Part shown: positions 57,001-64,000 of the stretch, piece by piece
Layout: each line of letters begins with the position of its first letter
Position numbering within the stretch: the first letter of the stretch is position 1
Notes under the pieces: generated by a model
Databases searched by the model: none
Seen by the model: only the letters and a program-made list of their open reading frames with translations
Told to the model about the DNA's origin: nothing
Source: Monocercomonoides exilis
Taxonomy: Eukaryota; Preaxostyla; Oxymonadida; Polymastigidae
Direction: 5' to 3'
Assembly: GCA_001643675.2 (NCBI GenBank)
Contig: LSRY02000052.1
Span: 434,001-498,000 of the forward strand
DNA length: 64,000 nucleotides
Position numbers and translations under genes: made by a program

Positions 57001-59001
57001 AGAAGATGTGTTTTTATCAGAAGAAGAAGAAGAAGAAGAAGAAGAAGAAGAGAAAGATGGACGCAGCGGAGACGAAGGTAGCATCTCGACAAGCGAAAGA
57101 AGAGAAGTTTCAGGCTGTTTTTTGCTCTCTCGCTTCGAAAACAAACTCGACTGAGGCTCTTTTGGCTTGTCATTTGCGTCTTTTGGCTCAAAGTTTGATG
57201 GAAGTGGAAGATGAGGTTGTTGTGATGGATGCAACAAGTCTATTTGTTTATCAGGTTTAGTCAATGGAGAAGAAGAAACAGACGAAGAAGATAAGGATGA
57301 TGAAGAAGAAATTGTCGAAGGGGAGAAGGAAGGAGTTGAAGAAGAAGAAGCTGAAAAAGAAGAACGCAAAAATGATTTTGTTTCGTCTGTTCTTCCAATT
57401 GAACTGACAGATGGAACAGTTAAGGATGAAGATGATGACATATGTGCAATTGATAAAGGACTCAACAAAGAGGATGAAGAAGCTGTTGTTGGTGAAGCAG
57501 ATAAACCAGAAGCAAAAGAAGAAGAAGCAAAAGAAGAAGAAGAAGAAGAAGCAAAAGAAGAAGAAGAAGAAGAAGAAGAAGAAGAAGAAGAAGAAGAAGA
57601 AGAAGAAGAAGAAGAAGAAGAAGAAGAAGAAGAAGAAGAAGAAGAAGAAGAAGAAGAAGAAGAAGAAGAAGATGATGATGATGATGATGAAGCAGGAAGA
57701 GGAGATTGTATTGGGGCAGAGAGTGATGCTGTGGAAGTGTTTGTTGTCGAAGCCAAATTTGAATTGCTCTCAGAAAGCAACATCGACTGACGAATATCCA
57801 AAAGTGAAGTGGAAGAAGAAGAAGAAGAAGTCAATTTTTGACGAGAAGGACTTCTTTTGCTTGAATCATTCTGTTCTTTCTGTTGCAGTGAAATGTGTGT
57901 CATTTGTGGTGATGTGGAAAATGACGATGATTTTTTCTGAATGTGTTGCTGTTTGTCAATTGTGAAAGAAGAAGATGAAGAATCAGAAGAAACAGACGGA
58001 ATCCAATGGCTCACAAGCTCAGTTAAATTAGCTTTAAGAAGTTGATGCTGAACATTTTGATTTGCTTGTGTGTGTTTGCTCTGGTCGAAATCTGACAATT
58101 TCCCAATTCTCGGAAAAGAATCCTCTTTTAACATTTTTTCTGATTCGATGCCAGGAGCCAATTGGAGTGTGGTTGCAATTTGAGAAGGAAATGTTTCGAT
58201 TTTTTTGGGAGTGGATGAATGATGCGTGGAATCTGAAGTTAAAGAATGAATCGGTAAAGTTGTCCTTCCATTCTCAGAATTCAATTGCTTTTCAGAAATT
58301 GTTGCAGAATCTGGAAGTCGCAAAGCGCTTTGCTGAACAACAGAAGTACTATGAGAAGGTATGAGTCCAGCGGATGCAGGTTGGGTTGTTGATTCTACTT
58401 TATTTATTGATAATTTTCTATTTTTATTGGACTTCGTGACAAGAGAAGATAAGAAAGCTATTGTGGATTCTGATGATGTAACAGATTCTTCGTTCATAGG
58501 TGGTAATGTCGAAATCAAAAACGAAGGAATGGAAAAAGTTGAGGTTGTATTCTCTGAGAAATTTGTATTGTTGACAGATTCATTTGCAACTTCATCATTA
58601 TTTGAGGTTTTCTCCAAAGAAATACTATCTCCTGCGTCTTGCATCTCATCTGCTCTGCTTCGCTTTGAGCTTCCCTGTAAGAATTCACTTTGATTTGATA
58701 AAGAGCTCTCAACTTCTTTTATTGGCGAAAAGTCTCTTTTAACAGATTGTTCCATTTCTTTCCTGCTACATCGTCTTGGCCCAAATTCTTCCTTTTCGAT
58801 AGTATCTGGAAGAGTTAAATTTTCTTCACCCTCTTTCCTTTCATCACGATTTATTGAAGAAAAAACAATTTTCGGTTTCTCCTGCTGTAACCACTGTTTA
58901 AACTCGTTTAATGCGCAAATGCTGTTCTCTGTAAACTCATTTAAGACACTTTCAAATGAGTTTATTAGATCTCTCTCTTTTTTTCTCTGTGAATTATTCA
59001 T
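54031..59001 (-). CDS. INCENP-like protein: poly-Ser body with C-terminal IN-box-like segment
   Basis: A single 1656-residue frame from ATG 59001. INCENP is the scaffold of the chromosomal passenger complex; its C-terminal IN-box binds and activates Aurora kinase, and its N-terminus binds survivin and borealin. Here residues about 1568-1610 read VPEWAKPRELAHAVKMQQ, then TPEIFRIRRNDPPTLVAAFG. This follows the IN-box pattern of an N-terminal P-x-W, spaced Leu/Ala and Gln, then an IF/FG-type hydrophobic end. The first 60 residues form a predicted helical segment (ALNEFKQWLQQEKPKIVFSS) where the complex-binding helix would be. The middle is almost entirely poly-Ser with Thr and Pro, and a DEM/NEM tripeptide repeat is encoded near 55910-55975. 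After the IN-box-like segment comes a short charged helix. The assignment rests on one motif and the overall architecture. Confidence 0.5.
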   Translation of the reverse strand: MNNSQRKKERDLINSFESVLNEFTENSICALNEFKQWLQQEKPKIVFSSINRDERKEGEENLTLPDTIEKEEFGPRRCSRKEMEQSVKRDFSPIKEVESSLSNQSEFLQGSSKRSRADEMQDAGDSISLEKTSNNDEVANESVNNTNFSENTTSTFSIPSFLISTLPPMNEESVTSSESTIAFLSSLVTKSNKNRKLSINKVESTTQPASAGLIPSHSTSVVQQSALRLPDSATISEKQLNSENGRTTLPIHSLTSDSTHHSSTPKKIETFPSQIATTLQLAPGIESEKMLKEDSFPRIGKLSDFDQSKHTQANQNVQHQLLKANLTELVSHWIPSVSSDSSSSSFTIDKQQHIQKKSSSFSTSPQMTHISLQQKEQNDSSKRSPSRQKLTSSSSSSTSLLDIRQSMLLSESNSNLASTTNTSTASLSAPIQSPLPASSSSSSSSSSSSSSSSSSSSSSSSSSSSSSSSSSSSSSSSSSSSSFASSSSSSFASSSFASGLSASPTTASSSSLLSPLSIAHMSSSSSLTVPSVSSIGRTDETKSFLRSSFSASSSSTPSFSPSTISSSSSLSSSSVSSSPLTKPDKQIDLLHPSQQPHLPLPSNFEPKDANDKPKEPQSSLFSKRESKKQPETSLLSLVEMLPSSPLRPSFSSSSSSSSSSSDKNTSSSEGRVSNNTEAALNSSDSSVSSALNSKLWTSPSPSSFTSSSSSSSSSSSLESTIRQNSMLSSSSVSETFQQTSPNVNVEAKEQPKLLKRTSSASKRNTTTSEHIEAAKHNTSYLTNDLHSISATPSSLSSSPSSSSSSSSTPSQSSSSSSSLFLSPSSSSSSSSSSSLLSSASPSPSSLMAAFSSPSSSTPSSSSSSSSSSSSLPSFSSVQLTTPLSLFQHSSISLSALASFGTPSQSLPEDSPSPIALFSPSALPFHDSHSPSSSASSSSSPPSSSSSSSSFVPSTTALSTPLSTQSKPQSFSPSFLHNKITLPDIFDKKPHSTAASSAHLPLNITSESNKMNEMDEMDEMDEKNEMNEMNELSADSSFSVMPHSFGESNMQNEMNINANNATATVLSPIDENELSDSNSPSALVKHTLHSSSSTSSSSVFASSSSSSSSPSSSSSSLSASSTSPPSSSVHSPSSSSSSESPFAVTSAGRVVPLLSKHPPLPPTDKHTKQDTPSATPSHLNTKQTAKNDKPHFTPAKEKTSYASPKSASSSPSSPTFSTASTSTAPSSSRSRSSSPSSSPSSLSPSPSTRPSSSSKAANVPQTHPKQRNAISPSQRQHPPLPKYSSLSNRHTTSAHSTSPTPSASSSSSSASSASASRKISPSHQTSSSSSTSFSSTKTRAPSPSSASSSSLPSNSSPSSSSSSSSVQNTSKQASRTLFSTPSARGRATAPKNASSINNRSNASSSAHVTLPSHRTAGTPNVGAAKLLNGKGKGKEREKEEDKRKGKDNTADHLMQMPSAKHPNDKQTTSLASSSQSSSNQTQTTNISSTTSAAHSSIKQHSEPTSSSSTSSSSSSSSTSSSSSSPSMTSLPPSHMSSALATPPHPVLTDIYIPHTPDTPSTFDLSFANVPEWAKPRELAHAVKMQQTPEIFRIRRNDPPTLVAAFGEEQLRNAENERRLRRAEREREKKRAEIEAKMRSATKYKLTSYNQLITSAKK
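57533..57687. repeat. (GAA)n triplet repeat encoding poly-Ser
   Basis: A GAA run of roughly 35-40 units, nearly uninterrupted from about 57556 to 57670, followed by GAT units. On the coding (minus) strand it reads TCT and gives a serine run of about 45 residues. It is the longest pure triplet tract in the window. Confidence 0.9.
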
Positions 59002-59366
59002 TTCATATTGATCATATAGATAATTTTTTATGAAAACTTCAAATTATTTTAATAAATTGCGAATGTAACTCTTTTAGCATTTAAGAGAAAAAATAGATTA
59101 ACCAAATAAAGAGATATTGAGATCCACAAAAATGAGTTGGTGAATAAATTTAAAAAAAAGACATGTTCACTAAATTTGTTAAAAAAAATGAAAAAATAGA
59201 CTTAGAGATTATAAAAGAAGTACAGAAAGAAAGAAATGATGACAAAAACATCACAGTAGAAATAATTCAAATACTATTGATGAAAATAACTCCGTATTTT
59301 TTGAATGTATTATCAAGCCACAATTAATGCGAAATTGAAGATTGAATGGACTAACACTTTTGCATA
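59002..59366. other. Short AT-rich spacer
   Basis: Upstream region of the INCENP-like gene. No gene, motif or repeat recognised. Confidence 0.5.
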
Positions 59367-60270
59367 ATGTTCCAATTTCGGATATTGCAATCAAAAGAAC
59401 AAACATGTGAATGTAAAGATCTTTCAATTAAAGATAAAGTGAGGAGTATCCAATTTATTTCGTGCTCAGCAGTGTTATATGGTGGAGGATTTTGGTTTAA
59501 TCCAAATCGATCAACAGCTCCAAGCAACAACATTTATTGCTATTTCTTCTTCTTCGTTGATTGCAGTTGCAACGCTTCCACTCCATATGGTCACGATGTA
59601 ATGTATTACGATTAATACAATCTCTTCTCATCGAATAACCCGTTCTACGAATCGTACACAACGAATAGTGATGATAAGAGAGTGTGCCGTTATTATTTAT
59701 CAGGCAGTTGGACGTATCAGCACACAGAAAAGAAGAACTGGCTTAAAGAAGGGATGAAAGATAGATATGTTGGGGCGAGCGGAAGGGTTTCGTGCGGGAT
59801 GTGTGTGATGAGCGAGTCTGCGCCGTGCAAGATAATGGGGCATGCTGTGGTGGGTTTGTTAGAGATGAGCTCATCAGTCACCCTGATGGAAGGGGATCAC
59901 ACAAGCGAGACAACAACAATTGATATTGGATCAAAGAAGATTATTGTTGTTGGGAAAGGCAAAGATAAGAGTTCGATTGAAATAGGGGCACTTTCATCAA
60001 CAAGAGAGCTGTTCAGTGTGTCAACAGGTCATCTGGGAATGAGCCATTTGAAGGTTGATTGCAACTCAATTTCAATTCCTTCACCGAGTGTGGTTGTTGT
60101 ATCTGATGGAGGTGGGTCACTCTCGTTGGGGGATGTGATCACCACGAGTAAAACAGGATAATGTGTGATATCGTCTTCAAAGTTTGTGGTGTCAATGTCG
60201 TATCTGATGATAGTTGTCGTGAAGATTAAAGATATGTTCATTTCGAAATCATTACCCCTGGGCAAATGAA
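59367..60270 (+). pseudogene. Broken beta-helix (pectin-lyase-like) surface protein fragment
   Basis: One coding-like frame runs through two in-frame TAA codons. Before the first (59613-59615) are FISCSAVLYGGGFWFNPNRS and YGHDVMYYD. After it come NPFYESYTTNSDDKRV and SGSWTYQHTEKKNWL, then CGMCVMSESAPCKIMGHAV with SSVTLMEGDHTSETTTIDIG. The second TAA (about 60159-60161) interrupts SLGDVITTSKTG, and the frame resumes as SSKFVVSMSYLMIVVVKIKD. Cys-x-CxxSxxPCxTI-type starts followed by T-I-D-I/GSG strands are the pattern of repeated beta-helix surface proteins that are numerous in oxymonads. The 5' end has no clear start and the 3' end fades into non-coding DNA near 60270. It is best read as a gene relic, not an intron-containing gene. 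Confidence 0.6.
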
Positions 60271-60607
60271 ACCAAAACAATATTTCTGTTTTTTCTTTCA
60301 ATCATGAAATTAAAACAAAATAACAATTCCAAAAAGGTTTGAAATTCTTTTTCTCAAACTTACTTTTTTAATTTTCAATTTGTAGTTCCGGTCTTGAAGC
60401 GTACAATTTTCAAATTAAATAAAAAAATACAATGAATCATGATAAAGAGAACATACGCAAAAATCCGCATTTTCTTTTTCAAAATTCGTGAAAATGAAAA
60501 GAAGTTTCCAACCACTACGTCTTTATAAAAATGAAATTGGATAAAACAAGCCATTTGTTAAATCTGAACGAAAAATTGAAAAATAGTGATCATAACTATA
60601 ATTATTG

Positions 60608-61601
60608 ATGGAAGAGAAGTGGACGTTTCACAAAATTGAGGCGAACATGCCTCATTTGAGGGGTAGAGAGCCTCAAGAATTTCTTGGCAAATGGGGGTTA
60701 AAAGACAGCTTCACATTTCAAAAATATGCATTTGACCAACCAGTCCAACCATATCAATATACTCATTTACTGAATTGTTTTATTACAGAACCAGATGTTC
60801 AAAGATTTATTGGAGCACGATTGCGCACAAAGGAACATTATTCTGCTTTAGAATCTTTACCTATTGAAAGCATGAAAACCGATATGCTTCTCGCAACGGC
60901 AACAGATTTATCTCTTTTTGATCCTTTGGAAAAAACTGGTTTATCTTTGAAATTGAAAATCAAAATAAAGAAATAAAATTTAATGTTTTTTTATAACATT
61001 TTTATGTCATCATAGCTGTGCGGAATGATGGAAGCATTATTAAATGCTTTTCAATTCCACATCCAGATTTTGATGTTTGTGACAGAATTCGAGAATGCCT
61101 CCTTTGCGAAGACTCTGAACTTTATGAATTATTTGGACGTTTGAGCATAACTATTTTTAATATTTACAAAAAATTTGATATTTTTATTATTTTTCAAAAT
61201 TTAGCTGATCAAAGAAAAGAATTCTTATTTCACATATTTCAACGACTTGTATTAGGCGGAGAATTGTGTCAATATGAAGACGTGTTACAGCCTTATTTGG
61301 AAATGACAAAAAATATTTATAAGGACTTAGTTGGGTTTGAACAAATTTGTATATGAATTCAACTTAAAAATAAAATTTCTTTCTTTCTTTTTTTAGCGTT
61401 CAGAGAAATGCTGTAACAGGGAAACTTGAAATAAGATCGAAAGTATTTCAACTCAGCCGCAATTCATCAGCACTTTTAACAACAGATGGAGTTGCAATTC
61501 CATTGTTCCCTGGAAAAGATCAGACTAATCCAAGAAACGGACTGTATTTTATTATCGATCCTGGGATGCGAACGTTGAATATCATGAGATGTACCGTTTG
61601 A
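60608..61601 (+). CDS. CFAP300: CFAP300 (dynein axonemal assembly protein), four exons
   Basis: CFAP300 is needed for outer and inner dynein-arm assembly of motile cilia. The exons are 60608-60938, 61016-61138, 61205-61334 and 61397-61601. Introns are 77, 66 and 62 bp with donors GTTTAT, GTTTGA and GTTTGA. The spliced length of 789 nt gives 262 residues, close to the human protein. Diagnostic family segments are FAFDQ-like KYAFDQPVQPYQY in exon 1, DGSIIKCF and LLCEDSELYELFG in exon 2, and the highly conserved GGELCQYEDVLQPYLEMTK with IYKDL in exon 3. Exon 4 has KLEIRSKVFQLS and YFIIDPGMRTLNI. The exon 2/3 junction restores a conserved PDxxxEFLF. The ATG at 60608 is the first in frame. It is single-copy and intact, and shows that the organism builds motile flagella. 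Confidence 0.92.
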
Positions 61602-62364
61602 TCAATCTTCTTGAAGGTGACATTTGTAGAAAATCGAGTCTAATGTTCAATTATCGAAGAGATTTGTCAAACGAGAGTTTTAAAAATGTAATATATTTTC
61701 GAATACAAGCTTTTCAATTTAAATTTCCATTTGGGGATCATTTTTGCTTTTAATGATGAAAAAGAAGAGTTCAAAGAACCTGCAAACCAAACGAGTTTGA
61801 AAGCAAAACATCCATTTTCTTTTCCTTTTTCTCAAATCTTCTATTCCATTTTTCATTTCATTTTTTATTAAAAAAATTAAAAAAAAATATCACAGAAAAC
61901 AAATTTCTGTTAATATTTTTTACGACTCGAGATAAAAGATTGAAAAAACAAAACAAAACAAAAAAGAAAATGCATGTTTTTGTAAAATGAAGTAAGATTT
62001 GTTAAACTTGTTTTGTCATTTAGAAACTTCAATGCAAAGAAAAGTAATATGAAAAAATATAAATATACATTAAATTGTTCAAGAACTAATTATTAACTCA
62101 TTATGTTTGATGCACATTTGATAAACATAGCAAAAATAACTTCGTTTTTTGTTCAATAAATCAAAAATTCGCTCGCAAAACCGAAAAAATTGCATGAACA
62201 GTTAAATATTATCTGGAAAAATAGAACATTTCAATGTATAACAAAATTTCACTTGAATTGACATTTTTAAACAAAAGAAGACTTATTTTTAACAAACAAA
62301 AAAATGAAAAAGAAAAATTTGTTATGGTTATTTGTCTAAGCAAGTTAGGTTCAGATCACATGAA
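61602..62364. other. AT-rich intergenic region
   Basis: About 760 bp between CFAP300 and the next plus-strand gene, rich in A and T runs. No gene or structured RNA recognised. Confidence 0.5.
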
Positions 62365-64000
62365 ATGTTATTAGCAGTCATCTTCTGCTTTTTATCATTT
62401 CACATCTCAGAAGATTCACCAACTTTTGAATTGAATGAAAATTATGTTATAACAAAGTCCTCAGAAAACAACTTTTCCAAATCTCAACGAACCGAGGAGT
62501 CAAATTCAATATTGGGAAATGGTTTCATTTTCATAAATAGGAGATTTAACATTAATTAATTTGACTTTAATTTTTCAGAAAAGAACATAAACATTACTCT
62601 CAAAAATATTGGCTTGAAAAAATACCTTGCCATTAAAGATGGCCTTCTAACTTTTTCGGATGCCCCATTTGTTTGGACTGCTCATAAATTGGAACATAAA
62701 GGAAGCACAGATTATTTTTCTCTTTGCCATTCTTCTTTGTGCTTGACTAAGTTTGTTCATTTTCTGTATTTAACATTTCGAACATTTGTATCTTTTTCAT
62801 TATTTTCAGAACCGGATTTACTCGTGTTTCTTTAAATCCAAAACCTACACAAATAGCATGGAGATTTACAAAAGTTAATAGACGCTTTCCGTCTTTATTT
62901 TTTGTGCACTTTTTTGATAATTCCATTAATTTGTCATCTTTGATCCAAAAAACATACTACCTTTCATCTATTGAAAAATCTGATGCAAATGACATATGGC
63001 AAATATGCAAATTTGATAATGTGATGTCAATGATAGATGCATCACATTTTAAAAAAGAAGATGCTGAATCGAAATTTGATGCATTTATTCCTTCACCAGT
63101 AACATCAACGATGACTTTTACTCCTATGAGCCTTTCTGTTGTTGCAGGAAATCCAATTATCTTCTCTTTTCGTTTAACAAACTCGAGAGGAAAAGCGATT
63201 CCAAAGGAGGAATTTGACGAATTGAGAAGCGAATTTTTACTGGATGTGAAAGGATGCTACGGACTGAATCTGGATTCTGAAGACAACGAGGCAAGCACAA
63301 CAGGAATGCTGCCTATTTCGTATTATGTTGAGGAAAAATCGTCTCCTTCTTCGTCTGTCCTTAAGCTGTCTGTGCATTTGTATGAGGAAGGATGCTTTTC
63401 CATTCAGCCGCTTGTCAAATGGAACATGACAGCCTTGGAGAGAAAAAGAAACATCGATTCACAACAAACGCAAATCATCAATGACGAAATTTCAACTTCT
63501 TCTTTTTCCATCTCTTCTCATTCACACAACTCATCAGCCACACACCAATCACCCAACACAGATGAACTGATCACATCGCTGACACTCCAGCGCTTCCGAG
63601 TGTCTGTCCAGGCAGGTCCCTTGTATGTTGGAGAGAGCCAGTTTTCGAACATTTTCCCGAGTTCATCCGAAAGGGGGATCAAACATACAAATCTTGGCAT
63701 GACGAATGAGATGAAGGCAGAACAGACACAGATGAGGTTGAAGAAGCTGATTGAACAGATTAAAAAATTGAAGCAATTGAAACTGACAAGACGGACGAAA
63801 CAGAATAAAATCACAGCCACTCAAAAGCAAACGAGTAACAATCTAAAAAATACTTCCATCTCTTCTACATCATCATCATTATCATCTTCTTCTATTAATT
63901 CTTCATCTTTACTTGATTCTTTGCATCTGAACAATATCACTTCCACATCCGCATCCACACCCACAGCCACAAAGATACCCGATGTGGAGGCAGGAGACAG
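62365..64000 (+). CDS. Secreted or membrane protein, 3' end outside the window, at least three exons
   Basis: Exons are 62365-62521, 62579-62750 and 62810 to the window end, with matched phases. Introns are 57 and 59 bp (donors GTTTCA and GTTTGT, acceptors TTTTTCAG and ATTTTCAG). At least 506 residues are present and the frame is still open. The start is ATG 62365, giving a signal-peptide-like N-terminus (MLLAVIFCFLSFHISEDSP). Residues about 55-130 (LKKYLAIKDGLLTFSDAPF, then SLCHSSLCL and TQIAWRFTKV) could be a small beta-rich fold. Residues about 245-380 look like an immunoglobulin/filamin-type beta-sandwich: SLSVVAGNPIIFSFRLTN, then a long acidic loop, then LKLSVHLYEEGCFSIQP. A basic coiled coil (MRLKKLIEQIKKLKQLKL) and Ser-rich sequence follow. 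I do not recognise the family, and the domain calls are inference. Confidence 0.65.

Noticed and set aside
54074-58693. Plus-strand Glu/Lys-rich frames opposite the INCENP-like gene
   Set aside because: They are translations of GAA and GAT repeats on the non-coding strand, are interrupted, and have no conserved segment.
59367-60161. Alternative genetic code with TAA/TAG read as glutamine, as in some oxymonads
   Set aside because: AsnRS ends at its family-typical C-terminus with TAG, and gene 1 and the hAT gene end with TAA. The in-frame TAA codons are confined to two decayed fragments.

Overview
The window looks like nuclear DNA of a flagellated, intron-bearing, AT-rich protist. Short spliceosomal introns (57-450 bp) interrupt most genes, intergenic DNA is strongly AT-rich, and several proteins carry very long poly-Ser and poly-Glu tracts. 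Two gene remnants look like the beta-helix surface proteins and kinase-like proteins I know from oxymonads (Monocercomonoides-like Preaxostyla). CFAP300, a dynein-arm assembly factor, points to a motile flagellum. Oxymonad is my best guess at the lineage and is an inference. TAA, TAG and TGA all end recognisable genes, so the code appears standard.

Layout. 1-3342 is the end of a large unrecognised protein. 5788-12385 (-) is one six-exon gene: a Rho-like pseudo-GTPase domain, leucine-rich repeats and a giant acidic/poly-Ser tail. 13447-13983 is a separate short inverted repeat. 14129-39782 is a nearly perfect inverted duplication with arms of about 12.7 kb around a 181-bp unique spacer. Each arm carries an asparaginyl-tRNA synthetase, a member of an unrecognised protein family, an A/G tract, a decayed kinase-like gene and an intron-containing hAT transposase. 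The transposase copies diverge outward from the spacer. Every difference I found between the arms, apart from one near an outer edge, is a length change in a homopolymer or simple-sequence run. This leaves open whether the palindrome is real or a long-read fold-back artefact.

Right of the palindrome, 40280-44905 (+) encodes a two-exon protein with two further copies of the module seen in the arms. 45209-51877 (+) encodes a 2191-residue Ser/Gln-rich protein ending in three CCHC zinc knuckles. 54031-59001 (-) encodes a 1656-residue poly-Ser protein whose C-terminus resembles the INCENP IN-box. 59367-60270 is a broken beta-helix surface-protein gene, 60608-61601 is CFAP300 in four exons, and 62365-64000 is the 5' part of a secreted protein that runs off the window.

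The genes do not form one pathway. They are housekeeping (AsnRS), ciliary (CFAP300), candidate mitotic (INCENP-like), lineage-specific (module family, LRR fusion) and mobile or decayed (hAT, kinase-like, beta-helix) genes. I joined exons by hand using reading phase and a shared donor pattern (GTNTG); no transcripts were available. I saw no tRNA, rRNA or CRISPR.
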